From contig JAIOXZ010000016.1 of the NCBI GenBank assembly GCA_021741355.1, positions 22,699-86,698 of the forward strand: a stretch of 64,000 nt of DNA, written 5' to 3'. The notes under the pieces were generated by a model, which worked only from the letters and a program-made list of their open reading frames with translations, made no database searches and was not told where the DNA came from. The translations under genes and the position numbers were made by a program. Shown in pieces: positions 25,597 to 34,000 of this stretch; positions within the stretch are counted from its first letter, which is position 1; each line of letters begins with the position of its first letter. Source of the DNA: Caulobacter sp. GTDB lineage: Bacteria; Pseudomonadota; Alphaproteobacteria; Caulobacterales; Caulobacteraceae.

Positions 25597-25968
25597 ATGA
25601 CCCACCGCAAGATCATCTTCACAGGCCTGCTGTCGGCGATCGCCGCGGCAGCGCTCATCGGCCAGCCGGCGGCGCCGCGCGCCCAGGGCTATGCGCCGGT
25701 CGTGTCACCGGTCGAACGGGGACGGCTGATCGCCGACCAGGAGTGCTCGTCCTGTCACGCCATCGGCCTGACCGGGGACAGCCCGTTTGAAGGGGCGCCG
25801 CGCTGGCGCGACCTGCACCGCCGATTCGACGTCGCCGACCTGGCCGAGGCGTTCGCCGAGGGAATCATGGTCGGCCACGAGGCGATGCCGTCGCGGGCCT
25901 TCCCGCCGGACGATGTCGAGGGCCTGATCGCCTACCTGAAGTCGCTTGAACCCAAGCCGGCGCAGTAG
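25597..25968 (+). CDS. Small c-type cytochrome
   Basis: A 123-residue periplasmic monohaem cytochrome c. A Sec signal peptide (MTHRKIIFTGLLSAIAAAAL, cleavage near APRAQG) precedes CSSCH, the haem attachment site, at about residue 50. The axial Met is probably in EAMPSRAFPPDDVEGLIAYL, a class I arrangement. An in-frame ATG at 25558 would add 13 residues but lies before the start of transcription predicted from the FNR box. It has no partner oxidase or reductase gene beside it. Low-oxygen induction is inferred from the box at 25533. Confidence 0.9.
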   Translation: MTHRKIIFTGLLSAIAAAALIGQPAAPRAQGYAPVVSPVERGRLIADQECSSCHAIGLTGDSPFEGAPRWRDLHRRFDVADLAEAFAEGIMVGHEAMPSRAFPPDDVEGLIAYLKSLEPKPAQ

Positions 25969-26079
25969 CGCCCGCCTTCGCCGTGGCGTCCGTCTTCGAA
26001 TGATTGAGCAGGCTTGTCACGTCGAAGCCGGGAGGGTGCAAACCCGGAACCAGCCCTCCTACGCCGAGGCTTCGGAGGG

Positions 26080-26141
26080 CATCCTGCTTCGACTGTGGGA
26101 GTTGGACTTGTCCTGCGAAGCCCGGAGGGCGAAGCAGGATG
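26080..26141. repeat. 12-base inverted repeat next to tRNA-Cys
   Basis: CATCCTGCTTCG at 26080-26091 and CGAAGCAGGATG at 26130-26141 are perfect inverted copies 38 bases apart. The right arm overlaps the last two bases of tRNA-Cys. Between them are GGAGGGC/CGGAGGGC motifs that look like a common extragenic repeat. No T-run is present on the tRNA strand. Confidence 0.6.
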
Positions 26142-26213
26142 GAGGCCCGGCCCGGAATCGAACCGGGGTGCAAGGATTTGCAGTCCTCTGCGTAACCACT
26201 CCGCCACCGGGCC
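26140..26213 (-). tRNA. tRNA-Cys (GCA)
   Basis: A 74-base tRNA on the minus strand with encoded CCA. The acceptor stem is GGCCCGG with CCGGGCC, the anticodon loop CTGCAAA gives GCA, and the T-arm has GGTTCGATTCC. The discriminator is U, as required for Cys. Confidence 0.97.
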
Positions 26214-26307
26214 TTGTCTTCATCATCACCGGCGCGGGCGGCGCGCCGGGAAGGGGCGTCTCGCTACCAGAGGCGGCGGACGCTTTCAATGGCTTGCCAC
26301 GCTCGCA

Positions 26308-26335
26308 TTGCGTTCCCGTTACCGCCGGACCTATA
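26308..26335 (+). promoter_or_regulatory. Possible promoter for the methyltransferase-like gene and tolC-like gene
   Basis: TTGCGT at 26308-26313 and CCTATA at 26330-26335 are 16 bases apart. Transcription would begin near 26342, about 40 bases before the ATG at 26380. Confidence 0.4.
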
Positions 26336-26379
26336 AGCCGCGCCTGTAGAGTCAACATTCACGCCGCCAGAGAACCCGC

Positions 26380-26952
26380 ATGAGCGCCGACTTCGCCGCC
26401 GCCCGGCTGAACATGGTCGAGAGCCAGGTCCGACCTTCGGACGTCACCGATCTGGCCATCCAGGACGCCATCCGGACGGTGGCGCGCGAAACCCTGCTGC
26501 CGGCGACGAAGGCCTTTGCCGCCTACGCCGACGCCGAGGTCGAATACGCGCCGGGCCGCTGGCTGATGCGGCCGCGGGACACCGCCAAGCTGCTACAGGC
26601 GCTGCAGCCGCGCGCCGGCGATACGGCGCTGGCGATCGCCGCGCCTTACGCCGCCGCGATTCTCGAAGCGATGGGCGTCAAGGTGTCGCGGCTCGACGAG
26701 GGCGATCTGGCGACACTCCCGGCCGGCGGCTGGGATCTGGTCATCAGCGAAGGCTCGGTCGCCCGGGCGCCGGACAGCTGGAAGGCGGCCCTCAAGAGCG
26801 GCGGCCGGCTGGGCGTGGTTGAGCGCAACGGCCCGATGGGCAAGGCCTTTGTGTACCTGCGCGGCGACGACGGCGTCGGCGGTCGGGCTTCCTTCGACGC
26901 GGCGCCGCCCTACCTCCCGGGTTTCGAGCCCGTTCACGGTTTCGCCTTCTAA
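26380..26952 (+). CDS. Protein-L-isoaspartate methyltransferase homologue, degenerate SAM site
   Basis: A 190-residue member of the PCMT family. The N-terminal MVESQVRPSDVTDLAIQDAI matches the family. The SAM-binding glycine loop, normally GTGSGY-like, reads ALAIAAPYAAAILEAMG, so the glycines are gone. The later strand WDLVISEGSVAR is kept. It therefore probably no longer methylates isoaspartate, or binds SAM poorly; a regulatory or envelope role is possible. The gene lies directly upstream of the TolC-type gene on the same strand, an association common in alphaproteobacteria. Confidence 0.8.
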   Translation: MSADFAAARLNMVESQVRPSDVTDLAIQDAIRTVARETLLPATKAFAAYADAEVEYAPGRWLMRPRDTAKLLQALQPRAGDTALAIAAPYAAAILEAMGVKVSRLDEGDLATLPAGGWDLVISEGSVARAPDSWKAALKSGGRLGVVERNGPMGKAFVYLRGDDGVGGRASFDAAPPYLPGFEPVHGFAF

Positions 26953-27077
26953 TCGGCACAGAGTGAAATAAGCCCGCAAAGGGCATGTGAAAAAAGCTTA
27001 ACTGGTCGCCACTGGCGGCGGACATTACAGGCGATCATATAAGGCTCGCCTGGCTGGCGGGTCCTTGGGGATAATAC

Positions 27078-28562
27078 ATGTTGAAGAGTCGTCGCGCGGG
27101 CCTTCTCGCCGCGGTTTGCAGTTTCGGTCTGATCGCCGGGAGCGCCTCGCTGGCCTCCGCGGAAACGCTGGCTGACGCCATCGCCCTGGCCTACCAGACC
27201 AACCCCACGCTGCAGGGGCAGCGCGCCTCGCAACGGGCGCTCGATGAGAGCATCGTTCAGGCCCGCACCGGTCTGCGCCCGCAGATCGACGCCTCCGCCA
27301 GCGCCTCGACCTCGGATGGTCAGAACGACGGCGACGCGACGCGCGGCAGCAGCGCCGGCGTCTCGGTCAGCCAGCCGCTCTACACCGGCGGCCGCGTGTC
27401 CTCGCAGATCGGCGCCGCCGAAGCGGACATCCTGACGGGCCGTGAAGGCCTGCGCAGCGTCGAGGCCGGGGTCATCCAGCAGGTCATCACCGCCTACGTC
27501 GACATCCGCCGCGACCAGGAGCGCCTGCGCATCAGCCAGGAAAACGTTGCCGTGCTGCAACGCCAGCTCGACGAGGCGCGCGCGCGCTTCGAGGTCGGCG
27601 AGATCACCCGGACCGACGTCGCCCAGGCCGAAGCCCGCCTGGCGGCCTCCAGGGCCTCCCTGGCCTCGGCCCAGGCCCAGCTGGCAATCAGCCGCGCCTC
27701 CTACGCCGCCGTTGTCGGTCAGAACCCGGGCGACCTGGAAGCTGAGCCCTCGCTGGAGACCTTCCTGCCGCCGGCCGTCGAGGACGCCTTCGACGCGGCC
27801 GAACAGAACAACGCCGAGATCCTGGCCGCCCAGTACGCCGAGCGCGCCAGCGCCGCGCGCGTCGCCATCGCCCGGTCCTCGCGCCTGCCGACGGTGACCG
27901 CGACCGGTTCGCTCGGCTTCAGCGGCTCCACCGCCCAGCAGTCCCTCATTCCGCCCACGGGCGCCGGTGGCGCGTTCGACGACTATCAGCGCAGCGTCAG
28001 CGGCCGGGTCTCGGTCAGCGTCCCGCTGTTCACTGGCGGCCTGATCAGCTCGCAGGTCCGGGCCGCGGAAGAGCGCAACAGCGCCGACCGCCAGGCCATC
28101 GAGGAGACCCGCCGCAGCGTGCTGCGCACGGTGTCCCAGGCGTGGAACAGCCTGATCGGCGCCCGCGCCAACCTGGCCGCCAACGAGGAACAGGTCCGGG
28201 CCGCCCGAATCGCCTTCGAGGGCGTCCGTCAGGAAGCCCAGGTCGGCTTGCGGACGACGCTGGACGTGCTCAACGCCGAGCAGGAGCTGCGCAGCGCTGA
28301 ACTGTCGCTGGTCAACGCCCGTCGCGAGGAATACGTCGCCGCGGCCGTCCTGCTGTCCGCCATGGGCAAGCTCGAGGCCCGCTACCTGGTTCCGGGCGTC
28401 GAACAGTACGACGTGACGGCCAACGGCAAAGCGTTCAGCCACAAGCTGGGATGGACGCCGTGGGAGCCGGTTCTCGGCTTCATCGACGGCGTGGCCTCGT
28501 TCCCGACGCCGCCCCCGCCGGCCGCCGGGTCGGTCGATACGCCCGTCGCGACCTCGAATTAA
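27078..28562 (+). CDS. TolC-type outer membrane channel
   Basis: A 494-residue outer-membrane efflux protein. A signal peptide ends near LASAE, then two repeated OEP domains of about 200 residues form the barrel and helical tunnel. Repeats begin with ETLADAIALAYQTNPTLQGQ and later NAEILAAQYAERASAARVAI. The family element PLYTGGRVSSQIGAAEADI recurs as PLFTGGLISSQVRAAEERN in the second half. It would serve type I secretion and RND pumps; both RND pairs in this window lack their own channel gene. It follows the methyltransferase-like gene by 125 bases and precedes popZ, a conserved order in Caulobacter. Confidence 0.95.
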   Translation: MLKSRRAGLLAAVCSFGLIAGSASLASAETLADAIALAYQTNPTLQGQRASQRALDESIVQARTGLRPQIDASASASTSDGQNDGDATRGSSAGVSVSQPLYTGGRVSSQIGAAEADILTGREGLRSVEAGVIQQVITAYVDIRRDQERLRISQENVAVLQRQLDEARARFEVGEITRTDVAQAEARLAASRASLASAQAQLAISRASYAAVVGQNPGDLEAEPSLETFLPPAVEDAFDAAEQNNAEILAAQYAERASAARVAIARSSRLPTVTATGSLGFSGSTAQQSLIPPTGAGGAFDDYQRSVSGRVSVSVPLFTGGLISSQVRAAEERNSADRQAIEETRRSVLRTVSQAWNSLIGARANLAANEEQVRAARIAFEGVRQEAQVGLRTTLDVLNAEQELRSAELSLVNARREEYVAAAVLLSAMGKLEARYLVPGVEQYDVTANGKAFSHKLGWTPWEPVLGFIDGVASFPTPPPPAAGSVDTPVATSN

Positions 28563-28672
28563 CCACGACGCCTCAAAAGCCTGAGCAAAAGCGCGTGTTC
28601 GCCGTTTGCACGAACGGCGGGGCGTGCTTACGCTAGGGCCTTGGAATCGCCTCTCGCAGGTACGACTCGACC

Positions 28673-29170
28673 ATGTCCGAACAGACCGCCCAGGAACCGA
28701 CAATGGAGGAGATTCTCGCCTCCATTCGGCGAATCATCTCCGAGGACGACGCGCCGCCGGCCGCCGAGGCCGCCGCGCCGGTCGAGGAGCCGGCCGTCGT
28801 CATGGCGGCTGCGCCGGCGCCCGCGCCGGTCGAGCCAGAACCCGAGGACGACGACGTTCTCGAACTGACCGAAACGGTCGAGGCCAGCGCCTTCGAGACG
28901 GTCGGTGATCTCGACGTCTACAGCCCGCCCAAGGCCGCGCCGGAGCCCGCATGGGAACCCGAGCCCGAGCCGGAACCCGAGCCGGCCTACACCGCCGCGC
29001 CCGAGCCGGCGCCGGCCCCCAGCTACACGATGGGCGCCGCCTCGATCTCGGGCGGTACGACCATCGAGGAGCTGGTCCGCAGCATTCTCGAGCCCAAGCT
29101 CAATGAGTGGGCCGACCAGAACCTGCCCCGTCTCGTTGAGCAGATCGTACGCGACAAGCTCTCCAGATAG
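28673..29170 (+). CDS. popZ: Polar organising protein PopZ
   Basis: A 165-residue PopZ. The N-terminal helix EPTMEEILASIRRIISEDDA binds client proteins. A Pro/Glu/Asp/Ala-rich disordered linker (about residues 25-120) contains the conserved VGDLDVYSPP. The C-terminal helices TIEELVRSILEPKLNEWADQ and NLPRLVEQIVRDKL drive oligomerisation. PopZ forms a polar condensate that anchors the ParB-bound centromere and recruits cell-cycle kinases. The linker carries a long run of Pro-Glu dipeptides. It lies between the TolC-type gene and valS, as in Caulobacter. An inverted repeat CGCCGTT/AACGGCG precedes it at 28601-28619. Confidence 0.93.
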   Translation: MSEQTAQEPTMEEILASIRRIISEDDAPPAAEAAAPVEEPAVVMAAAPAPAPVEPEPEDDDVLELTETVEASAFETVGDLDVYSPPKAAPEPAWEPEPEPEPEPAYTAAPEPAPAPSYTMGAASISGGTTIEELVRSILEPKLNEWADQNLPRLVEQIVRDKLSR

Positions 29171-29281
29171 GACGCGCTCTTCAGCCGGAGCGACGCCTGG
29201 CCGCTTCGCGATCCCGATCACCCCTGATAGAGACCGGCGGCCGCAGCCAGCGCGCCGCCGTTTTCGTTCGTGAATCTTCCC

Positions 29282-32119
29282 ATGCTCGACAAGACTTTCG
29301 ATCCCAAGACCGTTGAACCGCGCCTCTACAAGGCCTGGGAAGAATCGGGCGCGTTCGCCCCGACCAGTGATCCGACCGCCGAGCCGTTCAGCATCGTCAT
29401 CCCGCCGCCCAATGTCACCGGCAGCCTGCACATCGGCCATGCGCTGAACAACACGCTGCAGGACGTGCTGATCCGCTTCCAGCGCATGCGCGGCAAGGCG
29501 GCCCTGTGGCTGCCGGGGACCGACCACGCCGGCATCGCCACCCAGATGGTCGTCGAGCGCCAGCTGGCCGCCGCCGGCAATGTCGGCCGCCGCGACATGG
29601 GCCGCGACGCCTTCGTCGCCAAGGTCTGGGAATGGAAGGCCGAAAGCGGCGGGACCATCGTCAACCAGCTGCGCCGGCTGGGCGCCAGCTGCGACTGGTC
29701 GCGCGAGCGCTTCACCCTGGACGAGGGCCTGTCGGCCGCGGTCCGCAAGGTGTTTGTCGATCTGCACCGCCAGGGCCTGATCTATCGCGACAAGCGGCTG
29801 GTGAACTGGGACCCGCACTTCCAGACGGCCATCTCCGACCTCGAGGTCGAGCAGAAGGAGGTCGACGGCGCCTACTGGCACTTCGCCTATCCGCTGGAGA
29901 ACGGGGTCACCTATGAGTACCCGGTCGCCTTCGACGAGGACGGCAAGGCCACGGAGTGGGAGACGCGTGACTACATCGTCGTCGCGACCACCCGTCCGGA
30001 GACCATGCTGGGCGACACCGCGGTCGCGGTTCACCCCGACGACGCGCGCTACAGGGGCCTGATCGGCAAGACCGTGAAGCTGCCGATCGTCGGCCGCTCG
30101 ATTCCGATCGTCGCCGACGACTACGCCGACCCGACCAAGGGCTCGGGCGCGGTCAAGATCACCCCGGCGCACGACTTCAACGACTTCCAGGTCGGCAAGC
30201 GCCACGGGCTGGAAGCGATCAACATCCTCGACGCCTTCGGCAGGCTTACCGGTCACTTGCCGCCGGAGTTCGTTGGAACGGACCGCTTCGTCGCCCGCAA
30301 AATGATCGTAGCGCAGTTTGAACAGCTCGAACTGCTCAAGGGCATCGAGAAGACCCGCCATATGGTGCCGCACGGCGACCGCTCGGGCGTGGTCATCGAG
30401 CCCTGGCTGACGGACCAGTGGTACGTCGACGCCGAGACCCTCGCCATTCCCGCCATCAAGGCGGTGGAGGAGGGGGCGACGGTCTTCGAGCCGGCGAACT
30501 GGGACAAGACCTATTTCGAGTGGATGCGGAACATCCAGCCCTGGTGCATCAGCCGCCAGCTGTGGTGGGGCCACCGCATCCCGGCCTGGTACGGGCACGT
30601 CAAACGCGACCCGAACAGCAACACCTTCATCGCCACCCGCGGAGACCCGGAGATCTTCGTCGCCGAGACAGAGGAAGAGGCGAAAGAACTGGCTCGGACG
30701 TATTTCGGTGGTGACGTTCACATTGTTTCAGACGCCATGGAGGCAGAGCGGTTTGCCTTCGAGGAGCTTCCAAGAGGGGACGCTCGTCGCTGGCCCATCT
30801 ACCGTGACGAGGACGTCCTCGACACCTGGTTCTCGTCCGGCCTGTGGCCGTTCTCGACCCTCGGCTGGCCGGAGAAGACCGCCGATCTGGAGCGGTTCTA
30901 CCCGACCCACACCCTGGTCACCGGGTTCGACATCATCTTCTTCTGGGTCGCCCGGATGATGATGATGGGCCTGCACTTCACCGGCCAGGTTCCGTTCCAG
31001 CGCGTGGTCATCAACGCCCTGGTGCGCGACGCGTCGGGGGCGAAGATGAGCAAGTCCAAGGGCAACGTCATGGACCCCCTGGAGCTCATCGACCAGTACG
31101 GCTGCGACGCCGTGCGCTTCACCCTGACCGCCATGTCGGGCCAGGCGCGTGACATCAAGCTGTCGACGCAGCGTATTGAAGGTTATCGCAATTTCGGCAC
31201 CAAGCTGTGGAACGCCACCCGCTTCACCCAGATGAACGGCTGCGTCCGCGTCGAGGGCTTTGATCCGGCGACCGTCACCCAGACGATCAACAAGTGGATC
31301 CGCGGTGAGGCGACGAAGACGGCAGCCGAGGTCACGCGGGCGCTGGACTCCTGCGCCTTCGACGACGCCACCGGCGCTCTCTACCGCTTCATCTGGAACG
31401 TCTTCTGCGACTGGTACGTCGAGCTGGCCAAGCCGATCCTCAACGGCTCGGACGAAGCGGCGAAGGCCGAGACCCAGGCCATGACCGCCTGGGTGCTCGA
31501 CCAGTGCCTGCTGCTGCTGCATCCGGTCATGCCGTTCCTGACCGAGGAGCTGTGGGACAAGACGGCCGGGGAAGGTCCGGCCCGCGACGGCTTCCTGATG
31601 TCGACCCGCTGGCCGGACCTGCCCGCCGACTGGATCGACGCCGGCGCCGAGGCCGAGATCGGCTGGCTGGTCGATCTGGTCACCGAGATCCGTTCGATCC
31701 GCGCCGAGATGAACGTGCCGCCGGGCGCGCGCATTCCGCTGACCCTGTCCGGCGCCAGCGCCGAGACCCTCGACCGGCTGGCGCGCCACAACGACCTGAT
31801 CCTGACGCTGGGCCGTCTGGGAAGCGCCGGGGCCGGTGACGCGCCGGCGGGTTCGGCGCCCTTCACGATCGGCGAGGCGACGGCGTCGATCTCGATCGCC
31901 GAGTTCATCGACCTTGCCGCCGAACGCGCCCGCCTGACCAAGGAGATCGCCGGCCACGTCAGCGACATCGAGCGGGTCAACAAGAAGCTCGGCAACCCCG
32001 ACTTCCTGGCCAAGGCCAAGGAAGAGGTCATCGAGGAAAACCGCGAGAAACTCGCCGACGCGGAGGCCGCCAAGGCCAAGCTGGAAGCGGCGTTGGAGCG
32101 GTTGCAGAGAGTCGCCTGA
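29282..32119 (+). CDS. valS: Valine--tRNA ligase
   Basis: A 945-residue class I synthetase. The HIGH motif is [25 protein letters not shown] appears as [17 protein letters not shown], and the CP1 editing domain (about residues 195-410) contains [20 protein letters not shown]. The tRNA-binding C-terminal coiled coil (from [20 protein letters not shown]) is the ValS hallmark. The ATG at 29282 gives the usual N-terminus [16 protein letters not shown]; a GTG four codons earlier is possible. It follows popZ by 111 bases, with no terminator obvious between them, so co-transcription is possible. Confidence 0.97.
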   Translation: MLDKTFDPKTVEPRLYKAWEESGAFAPTSDPTAEPFSIVIPPPNVTGSLHIGHALNNTLQDVLIRFQRMRGKAALWLPGTDHAGIATQMVVERQLAAAGNVGRRDMGRDAFVAKVWEWKAESGGTIVNQLRRLGASCDWSRERFTLDEGLSAAVRKVFVDLHRQGLIYRDKRLVNWDPHFQTAISDLEVEQKEVDGAYWHFAYPLENGVTYEYPVAFDEDGKATEWETRDYIVVATTRPETMLGDTAVAVHPDDARYRGLIGKTVKLPIVGRSIPIVADDYADPTKGSGAVKITPAHDFNDFQVGKRHGLEAINILDAFGRLTGHLPPEFVGTDRFVARKMIVAQFEQLELLKGIEKTRHMVPHGDRSGVVIEPWLTDQWYVDAETLAIPAIKAVEEGATVFEPANWDKTYFEWMRNIQPWCISRQLWWGHRIPAWYGHVKRDPNSNTFIATRGDPEIFVAETEEEAKELARTYFGGDVHIVSDAMEAERFAFEELPRGDARRWPIYRDEDVLDTWFSSGLWPFSTLGWPEKTADLERFYPTHTLVTGFDIIFFWVARMMMMGLHFTGQVPFQRVVINALVRDASGAKMSKSKGNVMDPLELIDQYGCDAVRFTLTAMSGQARDIKLSTQRIEGYRNFGTKLWNATRFTQMNGCVRVEGFDPATVTQTINKWIRGEATKTAAEVTRALDSCAFDDATGALYRFIWNVFCDWYVELAKPILNGSDEAAKAETQAMTAWVLDQCLLLLHPVMPFLTEELWDKTAGEGPARDGFLMSTRWPDLPADWIDAGAEAEIGWLVDLVTEIRSIRAEMNVPPGARIPLTLSGASAETLDRLARHNDLILTLGRLGSAGAGDAPAGSAPFTIGEATASISIAEFIDLAAERARLTKEIAGHVSDIERVNKKLGNPDFLAKAKEEVIEENREKLADAEAAKAKLEAALERLQRVA

Positions 32120-32125
32120 ATCCTT

Positions 32126-32290
32126 CCTCCCCCGAGAGGGGGAGGGGGACCAGCCGGAGGCTGGTGGAGAGGGATGCGCCGTTGGTGCAGGTCGTCCGCT
32201 GGCATTCAACGCCGGGGCTTCAGCCACACGAAGCTGTGCTTCCCTCTCCACCATGCTCCGCATGGTCCCCCTCTCCCTCGCGGGAGAGGA
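32126..32290. repeat. Paired CTCCCCC extragenic repeat
   Basis: Two inverted copies of a G/C-run motif lie between valS and the DoxX-like gene. The left copy has GAGGGGGAGGGGGACCAGCC with the hairpin CCAGCC-GGA-GGCTGG. The right copy has ACCATGC-TCC-GCATGGT followed by CCCCCTCTCCCTCGCGGGAG. Convergent genes flank it, so it may terminate both. Confidence 0.75.
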
Positions 32291-32303
32291 ATGAGGGCAG
32301 CGG

Positions 32304-32783
32304 TCAGAAGGGTTTCGGAATTCCCGCTACCCGCCGCGCCAGCTCACCCAACCCCGCCCGCCGGAACACCCCCAGCAGCAACGCCGCGAACGCCAGGTTC
32401 ACGCAGGCCGCCACGAACAGGCCGGCGCCGTCGTTGTTGGGATCGATCCCCAGCGGCGTGAACAGGTGGAAGCTGACCGCCCCCATCATCACCAGCAGCC
32501 CGGCCAGCGCGCCGCCGGCCTGCAGGTGCTTGAACCGCGGATGCAGGCCGATGATCAGCAGCGCGGCGGCCAGCAGCTCGACCGTGCCGATCACATACTG
32601 CGAGAACAGCCCGGTGTGCCCGAACAGGCCTGGCGCGCCGATGGTCCCGGCCCAGCCGTCGAGCCGGCCGAAGATTTCCTGCGTCTTGGGATGATCGGTG
32701 AACTTGAAGCGCAGGCTGTCGAGGAAGATCACCGCCATGAAGACGGCCATCAGGTCGGGAACGTATTTCAGATAGCGTTTCAT
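32304..32783 (-). CDS. DoxX-like membrane protein
   Basis: A 159-residue inner-membrane protein with four predicted helices, starting MKRYLKYVPDLMAVFMAVIF. Family features of DoxX-like proteins include a long first loop with GRLDGWAGTIGAPGLFGHTG and the VELLAAALLIIGLHPRFKHLQ pair. The role in such proteins is unclear; quinone or sulfur chemistry has been suggested for relatives. The ATG at 32783 lies seven bases beyond the disrupted YHS gene. It is the last gene of a three-gene unit with the YHS and AhpD-like genes. Confidence 0.82.
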   Translation of the reverse strand: MKRYLKYVPDLMAVFMAVIFLDSLRFKFTDHPKTQEIFGRLDGWAGTIGAPGLFGHTGLFSQYVIGTVELLAAALLIIGLHPRFKHLQAGGALAGLLVMMGAVSFHLFTPLGIDPNNDGAGLFVAACVNLAFAALLLGVFRRAGLGELARRVAGIPKPF

Positions 32784-32790
32784 GGTCAGC

Positions 32791-33240
32791 TCACTTGTCC
32801 AGCACGGTCGGCCAGTTCCCGTCGCCCTTGCGGACGAAGCCGGGAATGTCCTTGACCCAGCGCGACTGAATCTCGGCGTTGTAGTTGAGGTACAGCTTGC
32901 CGCCGACGATCTTCCACTGCAGCGGATCGCCCTTGGCGGTGTAGCCGTTGGCCACCGCCCAGGCGCAGTAGCCGCCGTATTGCGGGGCGTAGGCGGTCGG
33001 GCTGGCCTTGAACTTTGCGAGGTTGGCGGCCGACGAAAACTGCTAGCGCACGCCCTTCCATTCGGTGGCGAACTTCGCATCGCCCTTCACCGGCCGACCG
33101 ACCGTGAAATAGGCCACCACGTCATAGCCGCCGGCGGCGACCTGCGAGAAGGGCGCGGTATAGACCGGCGGCTTGGCGGCCAGTGCGGCGCCGGGGAGGG
33201 CTGCGGTCGCCAGGGCGAGGGCGAGGATCAGGCGTTTCAT
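32791..33240 (-). pseudogene. YHS-domain protein gene with one in-frame stop
   Basis: Read through, the frame encodes 149 residues: a Sec signal peptide (MKRLILALALATAALPGAAL), then a YHS domain with GGYDVVAYFTVGRPVKGDAKF, AAKPPVYTAPF and APQYGGYCAWAVANGY, and a C-terminal KLYLNYNAEIQSRW. A TAG at 33045-33043 interrupts between GVR and QFSSAANLAKF. Relatives usually have an aromatic residue here, so one TAC-to-TAG change explains it. There is no frameshift and both halves are well preserved, so the change is recent or a sequencing error. The stop is TAG, not TGA, so selenocysteine is not an explanation. Confidence 0.85.
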
Positions 33241-33251
33241 CAGGGGCTCCT

Positions 33252-33815
33252 TCAGGCGACCCGCCGGTCTGTCGCCGGGAGGTCGGCGGCCAGTATCGGG
33301 TCAGGCGGGGTCTGCGCCACGTGGGCGACATAGTTGGAAAGGGTCTTGAGGCCGACGGCCAGGATAACCTCCAGGCTGTTGGCGCGGGTGAATCCGGCGG
33401 CGAGAAAGGCCTCCAGAGCGCCCGCCGCCAGAACGCTGCGACCGCGAACCATCTGGAGGACAAACGCGCGCAGGGCCTCGAGTCTCGCGTCCGGGAGCGT
33501 TGTTCCGGCCCGAACATCACCGATCAGGCGCTCGTCGAGCCCCGCCTGCCGCGCCCGGACAGCGTGGGCCGGGGTGCAGTAGGCGCTGTCATGCTCGACC
33601 GAGATGGCCAGCAGGACCAGCTGCTGCTCTGGCGGCGTCAGGCTGCTCTTGCGAAAGATCGCCGACAGGCTGGCGTAGCCCTCCAGCAGGGCCGGCGCCT
33701 CGGCCATCTGGGCCAGCAGCGGCGGGATATGGCCCATCGATCGGGTCGCCTGCTCAAGGAACGGCTTGGCCTCGAACGGCGCCGTGGCGCGGGTGTGCAG
33801 GGGGAAGGACGTCAT
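33252..33815 (-). CDS. AhpD-like (carboxymuconolactone decarboxylase fold) protein
   Basis: A 187-residue helical protein of the AhpD/CMD fold. The active-site helix reads EHDSAYCTPAHAVRARQAG, with Glu, one Cys and His but without the second Cys of the AhpD CxxC pair, so peroxidase chemistry of the AhpD type is doubtful. The ATG at 33815 gives MTSFPLHTRATAPFEAKPFL. It is the first gene of a minus-strand unit with the YHS and DoxX-like genes, 11 bases before the YHS start. An oxidative or thiol role for the unit is inferred from the families only. Confidence 0.83.
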   Translation of the reverse strand: MTSFPLHTRATAPFEAKPFLEQATRSMGHIPPLLAQMAEAPALLEGYASLSAIFRKSSLTPPEQQLVLLAISVEHDSAYCTPAHAVRARQAGLDERLIGDVRAGTTLPDARLEALRAFVLQMVRGRSVLAAGALEAFLAAGFTRANSLEVILAVGLKTLSNYVAHVAQTPPDPILAADLPATDRRVA

Positions 33816-34000
33816 GGCCGCAGGGTGCCTGTTTCCGCTGCGCGGCGTAATCCTGGCGCCCTGCATCATGTCGATGCACGCCGCGCATGGGTCGCAGGCT
33901 GACGCCCGGCTCAAACGGGCGTTTGCAACCCCGGCCACCCTGTGCTTTTGACGACACGAGGCGTCGGCAAGAACGCCCGTCCAGTCCCAGGGAGTTTTGC

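Noticed and set aside
25440..25658. 72-codon minus-strand frame before the orphan terminator
   Set aside because: It overlaps the cytochrome start and has no family-like sequence; a non-coding RNA is the better reading of the terminator.
33043..33045. Selenocysteine in the YHS protein
   Set aside because: The stop is TAG; selenocysteine needs TGA and a downstream hairpin.
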